DNA of 64,000 nucleotides from Geothrix edaphica (GTDB lineage Bacteria > Acidobacteriota > Holophagae > Holophagales > Holophagaceae), in the NCBI RefSeq assembly GCF_030268045.1, contig NZ_BSDC01000001.1:1302001-1366000 (forward strand), in the 5' to 3' direction. Positions within the stretch are counted from its first letter, which is position 1. Every line of letters starts with the position of its first letter. Both the position numbers and the translations under genes were made by a program. Below are positions 24,697 through 38,016 of the stretch, in pieces. Below the pieces are notes generated by a model. That model ran no database searches. It was given only the letters and a program-made list of their open reading frames with translations, and was not told the DNA's origin.

Positions 24697-25512
24697 TCAA
24701 GAAAGTCGGGTCCAACCCTCCAGGAACAGCCCGAACATGGGATCCACGGCCATCTTCTGCTCGATGAGGACCCGGATCTGGGCCTCCTCGGCCTCCAGCT
24801 GCTCGGGCGTCAGGTGGCCGGAGAGCGTCATGGCGCGCAGCCACACCAGGAAGGTGGTGAGGGCGTCGAACTGGTTGTAGCGCACGATGCCGGCGATGTC
24901 CCCCGCCCGCCAGAGGTCGATGACACTCTTGCCGTCGGTGCCCAGCTTGCCGGGAATGCCGCAGGCCGTGGCCAGCTCGTGGAGCGTGGACGAGGCCTTG
25001 CCCCAGCTTCCCGTCACCTCCCGGAGGTCGATGTGCTGGTTGCCGTAGCGGTCGAAGAAGTCGCCGGGGGCCCACTTCTCGGCGCTGCGGCCCAGACCCG
25101 GGATGGACAGGCGGTGGACCATGCCCCGCTGCACCAGGATGGGCAGGTCCGCATCCCGCGAGTTGAAGCCCACCAGCTGGGGCTTCTTATCCCCCAGGGC
25201 CACCAGGAAGCGGCGCAGCAGGTCATCCTCAGCCAGGGCCTCCGGTCCCTCCGGCAGCGCGAAGAGCTTGTGCTGGACCTCGCCGTGCCGCACCGTGCGG
25301 ATCACCGCGGCGATGGACACCACGCGGCAGAGGATGGTCTTGAGGTAGGGCCGGGGCTCCGCCTCCGTGGCGCCGCCGTACGCCCACAGGCGCTCCGTCA
25401 CCTCCTCGTCGGGCATGTCCTTCGGCAGGTCGAGCACGCGCCGTCCCGTGGCCGGATCCGGCACCCACTCGGCATCGAAGGCGAAGATCTGGTGGTGCGG
25501 GGGACGCAGCAT
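24697..25512 (-). CDS. predicted 3'-5' exonuclease, PolB-like family
   Basis: 271 aa. I chose ATG at 25512 ([16 protein letters not shown]), preceded by GGAGAAG. The DEDD-type exonuclease signature is visible: Exo I acidic pair in [10 protein letters not shown], Exo II in [14 protein letters not shown] (Asn-x-x-Asp), and Exo III-like Asp in [16 protein letters not shown] (Y/F-x-x-x-D). This matches the family of stand-alone exonucleases related to the proofreading domain of family B polymerases. Likely role: DNA or RNA 3'-end degradation or repair; not experimentally assigned here. Starts two bases after the DoxX stop, so the two are co-transcribed. Confidence 0.85.
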   Translation of the reverse strand: MLRPPHHQIFAFDAEWVPDPATGRRVLDLPKDMPDEEVTERLWAYGGATEAEPRPYLKTILCRVVSIAAVIRTVRHGEVQHKLFALPEGPEALAEDDLLRRFLVALGDKKPQLVGFNSRDADLPILVQRGMVHRLSIPGLGRSAEKWAPGDFFDRYGNQHIDLREVTGSWGKASSTLHELATACGIPGKLGTDGKSVIDLWRAGDIAGIVRYNQFDALTTFLVWLRAMTLSGHLTPEQLEAEEAQIRVLIEQKMAVDPMFGLFLEGWTRLS

Positions 25513-25514
25513 GG

Positions 25515-25871
25515 CTACTTCTCCAGGGCCCACTTGCCCCCGCCACCCACCGCGCAGGCCAGGCCTACGAGCAGGCGGAAGAGGGCGGGCAGGTTCGACA
25601 GGGGACCGGCACCATGGATCCAGCCATGAACCAGTGGCCAGCCCAGCACGGCCACGAGAAGGCCGCCCACCAGAGGCACCCAGATCCCGAGAAGGATCAG
25701 GGCGCCGCAGACCAACTCACCCAGGGCCAGGCCCCACGTGGAGGCATGGGCCATGGTGATGGCCCCGTGGGCGCGGCGGAGCACCTCGAAGCCCTGCACC
25801 ACCGCCATGCCGCCCACGGCGAGGCGGAGCAGGAAGAGGGCCCAGTCGGTGCGGGTCTTGGAAGCGGCCAT
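25515..25871 (-). CDS. DoxX-family membrane protein
   Basis: 118 aa with four hydrophobic helices: about 10-28 (ALFLLRLAVGGMAVVQGFEV), 45-62 (LALGELVCGALILLGIW), 64-80 and 95-112 (FRLLVGLACAVGGGG). The RLxxGxxxxxxG pattern in the first helix is typical of DoxX/DoxD-like small membrane proteins. Some are subunits of quinone oxidoreductases or thiosulfate oxidation complexes; most have no known role. GAGGT lies four bases before the ATG chosen (25871); an in-frame ATG at 25889 is possible. First gene of a pair with the exonuclease. Confidence 0.8.
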   Translation of the reverse strand: MAASKTRTDWALFLLRLAVGGMAVVQGFEVLRRAHGAITMAHASTWGLALGELVCGALILLGIWVPLVGGLLVAVLGWPLVHGWIHGAGPLSNLPALFRLLVGLACAVGGGGKWALEK

Positions 25872-25924
25872 GAATACCTCGGGAAACATCCATTGTAGGC
25901 TGGGGATTCTCCACGGAAACCGCC

Positions 25925-26611
25925 ATGCGCCCCACCCTCGCCTTCGACGCCGACGACACCCTCTGGCACAACGAGACCCTCTATGCCGAGACCCAGGAGG
26001 CCTTCCGGGCCCTGCTGCACCCCTTCCACGACGATGCGTGGATCGACGCCCGCCTCCACGTCACGGAGATGCGCAACCTCCGCCGCTACGGGTACGGCAT
26101 TAAGGGCTTCACTCTGTCCATGATCGAGACGGCCCTCGAACTGACCGAGGACCGCCTCGACGGCGCGGGCGTCCGAAAGGTGCTGGAACTGGGCCAGGCC
26201 ATGCTGGACAGGCCCGTGGAGCCTCTGCCCGGCGTGGCGGAGGTGCTGGCGGAACTCGCCGGGACCTTCGACCTGATGCTGATCACCAAGGGCGACCTCT
26301 TCGACCAGGAGACCAAGCTGGCGAAGTCCGGCCTCGGCCACCACTTCTCGCGGGTGGAGATCGTCTCCGAGAAGGACGAGGCCACCTACACGGCCCTTCT
26401 GGCACGCCACGGCCTTCAGCCCGGAGCCTTCACCATGGTGGGCAACTCCGTGAAGTCGGACATCCTGCCCGTGCTGGCCCTGGGCGGCCGGGCTGTCCAC
26501 ATCCCCTACCACCTGACCTGGGCCCATGAGGTGGTCGCCAGTCCGGTGGAATCCCCCTTCCCGGTGCTCGAATCCATCCGGGACCTGCCGGCTCTCCTCG
26601 CAGGCTGGTGA
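25925..26611 (+). CDS. HAD-superfamily hydrolase
   Basis: 228 aa cytosolic phosphatase-type protein. HAD motif I is FDADDTLWHN (nucleophile Asp and acid/base Asp), motif II Thr is in LMLITKGD, motif III Lys is in the EKDEATYTALL region, and motif IV is GNSVKSDILPVLALGG. A helical cap sits between motifs I and II (about residues 20-100), making it subfamily I. It resembles small-metabolite phosphatases of the YjjG/FMN-phosphatase type; substrate unknown. It stands just upstream of the structured leader of hbd. Confidence 0.88.
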   Translation: MRPTLAFDADDTLWHNETLYAETQEAFRALLHPFHDDAWIDARLHVTEMRNLRRYGYGIKGFTLSMIETALELTEDRLDGAGVRKVLELGQAMLDRPVEPLPGVAEVLAELAGTFDLMLITKGDLFDQETKLAKSGLGHHFSRVEIVSEKDEATYTALLARHGLQPGAFTMVGNSVKSDILPVLALGGRAVHIPYHLTWAHEVVASPVESPFPVLESIRDLPALLAGW

Positions 26612-26624
26612 CCCCTTCCTCCGC

Positions 26625-26630
26625 TATGAT
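26625..26630 (+). promoter_or_regulatory. candidate -10 element for hbd
   Basis: TATGAT, a five-of-six match to the sigma-70 -10 consensus, sits just after the HAD gene. No good -35 is visible. Transcription from here would begin near 26636, exactly at the foot of the first leader hairpin. Confidence 0.35.
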
Positions 26631-26634
26631 TGGG

Positions 26635-26757
26635 GGTTGGAGGATTCCCAATCTCCGCATCCACTCTGCGGATACGCGAGACCTCTCCCGACAAGGGCTT
26701 TGAAGCCCCACCATACGCATCCCCCTGATCATCATTTCCAATGGAGAGGTCGTTATG
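26635..26757 (+). promoter_or_regulatory. structured 5' leader of hbd with sequestered ribosome binding site
   Basis: Several helices can be drawn in the leader. P1 is GGTTGG / CCAATC (26635-26653), P2 is TCCGCA / TGCGGA (26654-26672), and an inner hairpin is GGGCTT-TG-AAGCCC (26695-26708). A 9-bp perfect stem pairs GACCTCTCC (26680-26688) with GGAGAGGTC (26743-26751), which contains the Shine-Dalgarno of hbd. The last helix would hide the ribosome site. An alternative helix, TCCTCC with GGAGGA (26617-26644), would be available only in read-through transcripts. The layout is that of a translational switch (riboswitch, thermosensor or protein-bound leader). I do not recognise a known aptamer class. 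Confidence 0.5.
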
Positions 26758-27612
26758 AGCATCCAGAACATCGGCGTCATCGGTGCGGGCCAGATGGGCA
26801 ACGGCATCGCCCATGTCTTCGCCCAGGCTGGCTTCAGCGTGCTGATGCAGGACATCAGCGAGGCCTTCGCCGCCAAGGGCGTGGCCACCATAGACAAGAA
26901 CCTCCAGCGAGGCGTGGACAAGGGCAAGATGACGGCCGAGGAGAAGGCCGCCGTCCTGGGCCGGGTCCGCACCACCACCAAGCTTGAGGATCTCGCCGGC
27001 TGCGACATCGTCATCGAGGCTGCCACGGAGAAGTGGGAGGTCAAGAAGCAGATCTTCGAGACCCTCGACAAGGTCTGCAAGCCCGGCGCGATCCTGGCCA
27101 GCAACACCAGCAGCATCTCCATCACCAAGCTGGCGGCCGTCACCAAGCGCCCCGAGGCCTTCATCGGCATGCACTTCATGAACCCCGTGCCGGTCATGCA
27201 GCTCATCGAGGTCATCCGCGGCCTGGCCACCGGCGACGCCACCTTCGACGCGGTGATGGAGCTGTCGAAGAAGCTGGGCAAGACCCCCATCCACTGCAAC
27301 GACTTCCCCGGCTTCGTCAGCAACCGGGTGCTGCTGCCCATGATCAACGAGGCCATCTACGCGCTGTACGAAGGTGTGGCCTCGGTGGAGAGCATCGACG
27401 GCATCATGAAGCTCGGCATGAACCACCCCATGGGCCCGCTCACCCTGGCGGACTTCATCGGCCTCGACACGTGCCTCTTCATCCTCAACGTCCTGCATGA
27501 GGGCCTAGGCGATCCCAAGTACCGCCCCTGCCCCCTGCTCATCAAGTACGTGGACGCGGGCTGGCTCGGCAAGAAGAGCGGCCGCGGCTTCTACGACTAC
27601 AGCAAGGCCTGA
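26755..27612 (+). CDS. hbd: 3-hydroxybutyryl-CoA dehydrogenase
   Basis: Interconverts 3-hydroxybutyryl-CoA and acetoacetyl-CoA with NAD(P). 285 aa, the usual length. Rossmann motif [21 protein letters not shown]; catalytic His region [18 protein letters not shown] with Asn in [18 protein letters not shown]-terminal helical domain with [17 protein letters not shown] and [12 protein letters not shown]. The ribosome site GGAGAGG is five bases upstream and is paired in the predicted leader fold. It fits a butanoyl-CoA pathway with the acyl-CoA dehydrogenase and enoyl-CoA hydratase elsewhere in the window. Confidence 0.96.
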   Translation: MSIQNIGVIGAGQMGNGIAHVFAQAGFSVLMQDISEAFAAKGVATIDKNLQRGVDKGKMTAEEKAAVLGRVRTTTKLEDLAGCDIVIEAATEKWEVKKQIFETLDKVCKPGAILASNTSSISITKLAAVTKRPEAFIGMHFMNPVPVMQLIEVIRGLATGDATFDAVMELSKKLGKTPIHCNDFPGFVSNRVLLPMINEAIYALYEGVASVESIDGIMKLGMNHPMGPLTLADFIGLDTCLFILNVLHEGLGDPKYRPCPLLIKYVDAGWLGKKSGRGFYDYSKA

Positions 27613-27685
27613 TTCCAGTCCTGGCGCAAGCCAAGCCGGCCATTTCCAGGTAGAATGGCCGATTGAATCCATGTGAGGTGCCCTC

Positions 27686-28609
27686 ATGGCCACGGCCAAA
27701 GTCCGCGAGATCCTATCCTGGTACAGCTCCGAAAACCCCGGCGTGAAGGCCAACCTGGCCCGGCTCATGAACACGGGCCGCCTCGCCGGCACCGGCAAGT
27801 TCGTGATCCTGCCCGTGGACCAGGGCTTCGAGCACGGCCCGGCCCGCAGCTTCGCTCCGAACCCCGGCGGCTACGATCCACGCTACCACGTGGAGCTGGC
27901 CATCGAGGCCGGGTGCAACGCCTACGCCGCACCCCTGGGCTTCATCGAGCACGTGGCCTCCGACTACGCCGGTGACATCCCCCTCATCCTCAAGCTCAAC
28001 AACAGCGACAGCCTCAGCAAGGGCCATGAGCCCTGCAGCGCCATCACCGGCAGCGTGGAGGACGCCCTGCGCCTGGGCTGCGCCGCCATCGGCTACACCA
28101 TCTACCCCGGCAGCGGCGACCGCAACATCCAGTACGAGAACCTCCGGGAGCTGATCCTCGAGGCCAAGGCCGTGGGCCTGCCCACCATCGTCTGGTCCTA
28201 CCCTCGCGGAGCGGGCCTGAGCAAGGACGGCGAGACCGCTGTGGACGTGGCGGGCTACGCGGCCCAGATCGCGGCCCAGCTCGGCGCCCACATCATCAAG
28301 GTGAAGCCGCCCAAGAAGCACCTGGAAGTGAAGGAGGCCGCCGCGACCTTCGAGAAGAACGGCATCGCCATCGATACCCTCACTGACCGCGTGAAGGAGG
28401 TGGTCCGCAGCGCCTTCGGCGGCCGCCGCATCGTGATCTTCAGCGGCGGCGAGGCGAAGGGTACCGAGGAGGTCCTCAAGGAAGTGGCCGAGATCGCCGC
28501 AGGCGGCGCCTCGGGCTCCATCATGGGCCGCAACGCCTTCCAGCGGCCGAAGGCCGAGGCCATCCAGCTGCTGCATGCGGTGATGGACATCTTCGCGAAG
28601 GTCAAGTAG
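27686..28609 (+). CDS. fbaB: class I fructose-bisphosphate aldolase (archaeal/DhnA type)
   Basis: Cleaves fructose-1,6-bisphosphate to dihydroxyacetone phosphate and glyceraldehyde-3-phosphate through a Schiff base. 307 aa. The DeoC/FbaB-type TIM barrel shows VILPVDQGFEHGPARSF, LILKLNNSDSLS and AIGYTIYPGSGDRN. The Schiff-base Lys lies in AHIIKVKPPKKH, and phosphate-binding SGGEAKG and GSIMGRNAFQRP are near the C-terminus. Metal-independent, unlike class II enzymes. Together with gap and pyk in this window it covers much of lower glycolysis/gluconeogenesis. GAGGTG lies eight bases before ATG. Confidence 0.95.
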   Translation: MATAKVREILSWYSSENPGVKANLARLMNTGRLAGTGKFVILPVDQGFEHGPARSFAPNPGGYDPRYHVELAIEAGCNAYAAPLGFIEHVASDYAGDIPLILKLNNSDSLSKGHEPCSAITGSVEDALRLGCAAIGYTIYPGSGDRNIQYENLRELILEAKAVGLPTIVWSYPRGAGLSKDGETAVDVAGYAAQIAAQLGAHIIKVKPPKKHLEVKEAAATFEKNGIAIDTLTDRVKEVVRSAFGGRRIVIFSGGEAKGTEEVLKEVAEIAAGGASGSIMGRNAFQRPKAEAIQLLHAVMDIFAKVK

Positions 28610-28638
28610 TCGATTGGAACGCCGCGCATTCCGGGCAT

Positions 28639-28666
28639 GAACAACGGCGCGAAAGCGCCGTTGTTC
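28639..28666. terminator. bidirectional hairpin between fbaB and prfC
   Basis: Perfect 12-bp stem GAACAACGGCGC / GCGCCGTTGTTC closed by a GAAA tetraloop. It abuts the prfC stop codon on the minus strand. T-tract is weak, but the stable tetraloop suggests a terminator. Confidence 0.7.
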
Positions 28667-30234
28667 TATTTGGGCGGGTGTTCCAGGAACGTCAGGCCCG
28701 GACATTTCTCCGCCGTGGTCCGGCGCTGCCAGTCGTTCTCGAAGAGGATGGCGGGGTTGCCCTCGACGTCCTCCACCAGCTCGCCCCAGTAGCGGCTGGG
28801 CTCGGGCCAGCCGCCCTCGATCCAGCGGGCCATCTGGAAGCCACGAGGCTCCAGCAGCACGGGACAGGCGTACTCGTCCTTGAGGCGGTGCTGGAGCACC
28901 TCGAACTGGAGGCGGCCGATGGCGCCGAGGATGGGCAGGGGCGCGCCGCCCTTGGGCCAGAAGACCTGCACCACGCCTTCCTCTGCGATCTGGCCCAGGC
29001 CCTTGAGGAAGCCCTTGCGGGCGCCGGGATCGGCGAGGCGCACGGACGCGAACTGCTCGGGCGAGAACCGGGGCACGGCATGGAACTCGATGGCCCCGGC
29101 GGCGCTCAGCACGTCGCCGATCCGGAAGAGGCCGGGATTGATGAGGCCCAGGATGTCGCCGGGGTAGGCCTCGTCGACGATCTGCCGCTCGCGGCCGAAG
29201 AACATGTGGGGGTAGTTCAGCTTGATGGACTTCTTCTCGCGCACGTGCAGCGCATCCATGCCCCGGTCGAACTTCCCGGACACGATGCGGGCGAAGGCCA
29301 CGCGATCCCGGTGGGCCTTGTTCATGTTGGCCTGCACCTTGAAGACGAAGGCCGTGAAGGCCTGCTCCGGCCCGATCTCCCCTCCGTTCATGAGGGGTCG
29401 CGCGCCAGGAGCCGGCGCCAGGTCCAGGAACTCTTCCAGGAACTCCGCCACACCGAAGTTGTTCACGGCGGAGCCGAAGAACATCGGGGACTGCTCCCCC
29501 CGGAGGAAGGCCTCCCGGTCAAAGGCCGGCAGCACGTGATTCATGAGATCCACATCGTCCTTGAGCTGCTGCAGCTCGGCTGGCGTGAGCAGGGCCGCGA
29601 TCTCCGGATCGTCCAGCCCCCCCTGCCCCGCCACGCGGGCCTTCCGGCCCGCCTTGGCCCGCTCGAAGACCTGGATCTGCCCCGTGGCGCGAACGTAGAC
29701 CCCCTTGAAGTCCGTGCCGGACCCGATGGGCCAGGTCATGGGCACGGCGTGGAGGCCGAACAACTCTTCTACCTCGTCGATCAGCTCCACGGGTTCCCGG
29801 CCCGGGCGGTCCAGCTTGTTCACGAAGGTGAAGATGGGGAGCTTCCGCTCGCTGGCCACGCGGAAGAGCTTCTTGGTCTGCTCTTCCACGCCCTTGGCGC
29901 AGTCCAGCAGCATCACCACGGAATCCGCCGCCGTGAGGGCCCGGTAGGTGTCCTCGCTGAAGTCCTGGTGGCCCGGGGTATCCAGCAGGTTGATGGCCCG
30001 GCCCAGGTACTCGAACTGCATGGCCGCCGAAGTGACGCTGATGCCTCGTTCCTGCTCGATGCTCATCCAGTCCGAGTGGGCCGCCGCCCCGCCCTCCCGG
30101 GCCTTCACGCTGCCCGCCCGGTCGATGGCACCGCCATAGAGCAGCAGTTTCTCCGTCAGCGTGGTCTTGCCCGCGTCGGGGTGCGAAATGATGGCGAAGG
30201 TGCGCCGCCGCTGGATCTCTTCAGAAAGGGACAT
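28666..30234 (-). CDS. prfC: peptide chain release factor 3
   Basis: 522 aa translational GTPase that recycles RF1/RF2 from the ribosome after termination. GTP-binding elements: G1 SHPDAGKTTLTEKLLLYGGA, the switch region GISVTSAAMQFEY, G3 DTPGHQDFSEDTYR, and G4 NKLDRPGREP. Domains II and III follow, with DRVAFARIVSGKFDRGM and ILGAIGRLQFEVLQHRL, which separate RF3 from EF-G. Length matches typical RF3 (about 525). It stands alone, convergent with fbaB. Confidence 0.96.
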   Translation of the reverse strand: MSLSEEIQRRRTFAIISHPDAGKTTLTEKLLLYGGAIDRAGSVKAREGGAAAHSDWMSIEQERGISVTSAAMQFEYLGRAINLLDTPGHQDFSEDTYRALTAADSVVMLLDCAKGVEEQTKKLFRVASERKLPIFTFVNKLDRPGREPVELIDEVEELFGLHAVPMTWPIGSGTDFKGVYVRATGQIQVFERAKAGRKARVAGQGGLDDPEIAALLTPAELQQLKDDVDLMNHVLPAFDREAFLRGEQSPMFFGSAVNNFGVAEFLEEFLDLAPAPGARPLMNGGEIGPEQAFTAFVFKVQANMNKAHRDRVAFARIVSGKFDRGMDALHVREKKSIKLNYPHMFFGRERQIVDEAYPGDILGLINPGLFRIGDVLSAAGAIEFHAVPRFSPEQFASVRLADPGARKGFLKGLGQIAEEGVVQVFWPKGGAPLPILGAIGRLQFEVLQHRLKDEYACPVLLEPRGFQMARWIEGGWPEPSRYWGELVEDVEGNPAILFENDWQRRTTAEKCPGLTFLEHPPK

Positions 30235-30299
30235 GGGCTTCCGGACATAGAAAGGCGCGGCGATTGCCGCGCCCCCTTATTCTAATACGCTTTTCCCCT

Positions 30300-30329
30300 C
30301 TCCAAAGGGCGCGAACGCGCCCTTTGGAG
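30300..30329. terminator. perfect 14-bp palindromic hairpin
   Basis: CTCCAAAGGGCGCG and its exact complement around an AA centre, between ptrB (end) and prfC (start) on the minus strand. No T-run on either side, so it may be a terminator with atypical tail or an mRNA 3'-stabilising element. Confidence 0.5.
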
Positions 30330-30339
30330 CCGGGAACGG

Positions 30340-32463
30340 CTACTTGGTGATGCCGACCTGCTTGAGCATCCACGCCGTCTCGAAGGCCTTGTCCTTCAGG
30401 GCGTCGTAGCGGCCCGAGGCACCGCCGTGGCCGGCGGGGTCCATCTTGATCTTCAGGAGCAGGGGGTTGTCGTCGGTCTTGAGGGTGCGGAGCTTGGCCA
30501 CGTACTTCGCGGGTTCCCAGTACATCACCTGGCTGTCGTTGAAGCTGGTGGTGACGAGGATGGCCGGATAGGCCTTCTTCGCCAGGTTGTCGTAGGGACT
30601 GTAAGCCCGCATGTAGTCGAAGGCGGCCTTCTCGTTGGGGTTGCCCCACTCGAGGTACTCGCCCACGGTCAGGGGCAGGCTGGCGTCCATCATGGTGTTC
30701 ATGACGTCCACGAAGGGCACCGCGCTGTGAACGGCCTTGAAGAGGTCGGGTCTCAGGTTCGTGACTGCGCCCATAAGCAGGCCCCCGGCGCTGCCGCCCT
30801 CGATGACGAGGCGATCCTTGCTGGTCCATTTCTCCTTCACCAGGAAGTCCGCGGAATCGATGAAGTCGGTGAATGTGTTCATCTTCTTCATGAGCATGCC
30901 GTCGTCGTGCCAGCCTTCGCCCATCTCGTTGCCACCCCGGATGTGGGCGATGACGTAGACCATGCCCCGGTCCAGTAGGCTCAGGCGCGGAATGGAGAAG
31001 CCCGCGGACATGCCGAAGCCATAGGATCCGTAGGCGTAGAGGAAGAGGGGCGCGCTGCCGTCGCGCTTCACGCCCTTCTTGTAGACCACGGACAGGGGCA
31101 CCTTCGCGCCATCCCGGGCCGTGGCCCAGAGGCGTTCCGTGGCGTACTGGGACCGGTCATAGCCGCCCAGGACTTCGGTTTCCTTGAGCAGGGTCTGCTT
31201 CCCGGTGGCCATGTCGCAGTCGTAGATGCTCTGGGGCGTGACCATGGACTGGTAGACGAAGCGGAAGGTCTTGGAGGTGTACTCGGGCGTCCCCCCGGGG
31301 GAGGCCGCGTAGACGGACTCGGGGAAGGCGACCTTCCGCCAGGTGCCGGTCTTGAGGTCCCGGATGCGGAACCGCTCCAGACCCTGGCTCTTCTCGGCCA
31401 CCACCAGGAAGTCCCGGAAGGGCTCGATGCCTTCGAGCAGCACGTCGGCCCGGTGGGGGATGAGGACCTTCCAGTGCTTCGGATCCGGCGTGGCCGCGGG
31501 AGCAGTGACGAGGCGGAAATTCTTCGCGCCCTTGTTCGTGCGGATGTAGAAGGTCCCGCCTCGGTGCTCCACATCGTACTTGTGGCCCTTCTCCCTGGGG
31601 AGCAGGACCTTGAAGGCGGCTGTGGGCTTCGAGGCGGCCAGATAGCGGGTCTCCCATGTATCGGTGGACTGGCTTTCCATCAGGAGATACTTGTGGTCCT
31701 TGGTACGCCCCACGAACACCCGGTAGAGTTCGTCCTTCTCCTCGAAGACGAGCTCGGGCGCACGGCCCGTGAGGTCCAGGCGCAAGAGCTGGTTCGAGCG
31801 CTTCGTGCCCGAGTCCTCGGTCGTGAAGAACACGTGCCGGCCATCGCTGGCCCAAGTGTAGGAGGTCACCCGCTCGGCCAGGGGGCCGCTCGCCCGACCC
31901 GTGGCCAGGTCCTTGGTGAAGAGCTGATACTGGCGGAATCCCGTCGTGTCCGTGCTGTAGAGCAGGGTGCGGTCGTCATCGCTGACGACGAGGGGACCCA
32001 GCCCCAGGAATTTCAGGCCCTTGGCCAGCTCGTTCTGATCGAGCAGGACTTCCTCGGCGGCCTTCCCGTCGTAGACGCCGTCTTTCCCGGCCTTCCTCCG
32101 GCACTGGATGGAGTACTGCTTCCCCTCCTCGGTGCGGGAGTAGTAGTAGAAAGCCCCGCGACGCACCGGCACGCTGAGGTCGGTCTGCTTGATGCGGCCC
32201 AGCATCTCCTTGTAGAGGGCCTCGGAGAAGGGCTGGAGGTCCGCCGTCATGGCCTGGGTGTAGGCGTTCTCCGCATTCAGATAGGCCACCACCTCGGGGT
32301 TGCTCTTCTCGCGCAGCCAGAACCAGGGATCACTTACCTTTTCGCCGTGCCAGAGGTCCGTGTGTTCCTTCTGGGGCGCAGTCGGAGGCTTCAGGGCAGG
32401 ATCGGCAGCCATGAGATTCCCGCAAGCAAACAGGACCAGGGAGATGTGAAATAATCGTCGCAT
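30340..32463 (-). CDS. ptrB: oligopeptidase B-like S9A peptidase, exported
   Basis: 707 aa, read from ATG at 32463 (GAGGTCC eight bases upstream). The N-terminus MRRLFHISLVLFACGNLMAA is signal-peptide-like, unlike the cytosolic enzyme of enterobacteria; the Cys makes a lipoprotein conceivable, though the lipobox is poor. A seven-bladed propeller (about 70-430) covers the C-terminal hydrolase with Ser558 (EGGSAGGLLMG), Asp643 (FNDSQVMYWEP) and His679 (AGHGGASGR). The stretch AVPFVDVMNTMMDASLPLT is characteristic of oligopeptidase B, which cuts after Lys/Arg in short peptides. A likely partner in peptide utilisation with the S9 enzyme at 12-14 kb. Confidence 0.92.
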   Translation of the reverse strand: MRRLFHISLVLFACGNLMAADPALKPPTAPQKEHTDLWHGEKVSDPWFWLREKSNPEVVAYLNAENAYTQAMTADLQPFSEALYKEMLGRIKQTDLSVPVRRGAFYYYSRTEEGKQYSIQCRRKAGKDGVYDGKAAEEVLLDQNELAKGLKFLGLGPLVVSDDDRTLLYSTDTTGFRQYQLFTKDLATGRASGPLAERVTSYTWASDGRHVFFTTEDSGTKRSNQLLRLDLTGRAPELVFEEKDELYRVFVGRTKDHKYLLMESQSTDTWETRYLAASKPTAAFKVLLPREKGHKYDVEHRGGTFYIRTNKGAKNFRLVTAPAATPDPKHWKVLIPHRADVLLEGIEPFRDFLVVAEKSQGLERFRIRDLKTGTWRKVAFPESVYAASPGGTPEYTSKTFRFVYQSMVTPQSIYDCDMATGKQTLLKETEVLGGYDRSQYATERLWATARDGAKVPLSVVYKKGVKRDGSAPLFLYAYGSYGFGMSAGFSIPRLSLLDRGMVYVIAHIRGGNEMGEGWHDDGMLMKKMNTFTDFIDSADFLVKEKWTSKDRLVIEGGSAGGLLMGAVTNLRPDLFKAVHSAVPFVDVMNTMMDASLPLTVGEYLEWGNPNEKAAFDYMRAYSPYDNLAKKAYPAILVTTSFNDSQVMYWEPAKYVAKLRTLKTDDNPLLLKIKMDPAGHGGASGRYDALKDKAFETAWMLKQVGITK

Positions 32464-32493
32464 AGATAGGACCTCACGATACAAGGTATCACA

Positions 32494-32523
32494 CAAGGAG
32501 GGACCCCGCAGGGTCCCTCCTTG
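32494..32523. terminator. perfect hairpin downstream of hppA
   Basis: CAAGGAGGGACCC and its complement around CGCA (13-bp stem), between hppA and ptrB on the minus strand. T-tract absent; it probably ends or protects the hppA mRNA. Confidence 0.55.
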
Positions 32524-32548
32524 ATGCATCGCCTTACTGGAAAAACGC

Positions 32549-34987
<2,439 letters not shown>

Positions 34988-35131
34988 CGTTGTTCCTCCA
35001 GTTGGGTTAAGGAGAGGGAGACTGCAAAAAGGAGCGGCTGGGAACGGGACGAATCATGGTGGCCTGCGCTAAATCGGCACGAGCCCCCACCCGGGGGCGT
35101 TCCACCAAAGATCATGTCTAGATCGGGCTTC

Positions 35132-35161
35132 ATTTTAGCTGATCGGGGATTGTCACTGCAA
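35132..35161 (-). promoter_or_regulatory. candidate hppA promoter
   Basis: On the minus strand, TTGCAG and TAAAAT separated by 18 bases, a fair sigma-70-type pair, giving a leader of about 140 nt before the hppA start. Confidence 0.45.
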
Positions 35162-35252
35162 GGCTCCAGCCCTGGGGACCCGACCGGGGCTCCATCCGCC
35201 TGGCAGCCGAAGATGCACATTGTCACAGCTTGCCTTGCGCCAGCATTACCGC

Positions 35253-35281
35253 TTGGGAATCGAGTACCGTCCGAAGATAAT
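35253..35281 (+). promoter_or_regulatory. candidate sdhCAB promoter
   Basis: TTGGGA and GATAAT separated by exactly 17 bases, the best sigma-70-like promoter in the window. Predicted start near 35288, about 86 nt before sdhC. Confidence 0.55.
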
Positions 35282-35373
35282 CGGGTCAGATATGGCCCTG
35301 TCATTGAAAGCGGGCCCCGCCGTCTGCCGCGGGCGCTCCGATCCACCTCCCCGTTTTTCAAAGGAGTCCCCCT

Positions 35374-36069
35374 ATGTCCGTTGCTGAACAGAGCATCGCG
35401 GGCGCGGAAGCACGCGGCCACGGTTTCCTGGCGTCCTCGGTCGGCCGCAAGGTCGTCATGGCGGCCACCGGCGTCATCCTCTTCGGATTCGTCACCGTCC
35501 ACATGCTGGGGAACCTGACGTCCTACATGGGCGCCGAGGCGATGAACCACTACGCCGAGTTCCTGCACACCATGATCCACGGCATGGGCATCTGGGTGTT
35601 CCGGGCGGTGCTGCTCACCGCGGCCGGCCTCCACATCTGGGCCGCCGTGTCCCTCACCCTCGACAACCGCGCCGCCCGCCCCGTGGGCTATCGCAACCAG
35701 CACACCCAGGCCTCCACCTGGGCGTCGCGCACCATGCGCTGGAGCGGGTTCATCCTCGCCGCGTTCATCGTCTACCACCTCCTGCACCTGACCACGGGCA
35801 CCGTCCACCCCGCCTTCGATCACTCGAACCCCTACGCGAACTTCGTGAACGGCTTCAAGGTCCCCGCCGCCGCCGGCTTCTACATCGTGGCCCAGCTCTG
35901 CCTCGGCCTGCACATGTGGCACGGCGTGTGGAGCTGCACCCAGAGCTTCGGTCTGGCCCATCCCCGCTACGACAGCCTGCGGCGCAATTTCGCCACCGGC
36001 CTGACCGTCCTCGTGGTGGGCGTGAACATCTCCTACCCCATCGCCGTCCTGACCGGCTTCATCCACTGA
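35374..36069 (+). CDS. sdhC: succinate dehydrogenase/fumarate reductase cytochrome b subunit
   Basis: 231 aa, five membrane helices. This is the b558-type single-anchor family, which carries two haems and the quinone site in one polypeptide and needs no SdhD. Candidate haem ligands are His in [43 protein letters not shown] and [13 protein letters not shown]. The start follows AAAGGAG. With sdhA and sdhB it forms a three-gene operon (16 and 11 bp gaps). B-type enzymes of this kind face menaquinone and may run as succinate dehydrogenase or fumarate reductase. Confidence 0.94.
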   Translation: MSVAEQSIAGAEARGHGFLASSVGRKVVMAATGVILFGFVTVHMLGNLTSYMGAEAMNHYAEFLHTMIHGMGIWVFRAVLLTAAGLHIWAAVSLTLDNRAARPVGYRNQHTQASTWASRTMRWSGFILAAFIVYHLLHLTTGTVHPAFDHSNPYANFVNGFKVPAAAGFYIVAQLCLGLHMWHGVWSCTQSFGLAHPRYDSLRRNFATGLTVLVVGVNISYPIAVLTGFIH

Positions 36070-36085
36070 TCCCAGGGAGCGCTCC

Positions 36086-38005
<1,920 letters not shown>

Positions 38006-38016
38006 GGATCTGAGCC

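Larger units (their letters stand above)
34988..35373. other. 386-bp regulatory region between hppA and sdhC
   Basis: No gene is seen. It holds divergent candidate promoters (minus at 35132-35161, plus at 35253-35281), a GCCCCC-ACCC-GGGGGC hairpin at 35083-35098 in the hppA leader, and two copies of a TTGTCAC sequence (35150-35156 and 35219-35225) between the two promoters. Confidence 0.6.

Noticed and set aside
26612-26754. tRNA gene in the gap before hbd
   Set aside because: No T-loop (GGTTCRA) or acceptor-stem pairing; the pairing found is that of an mRNA leader.
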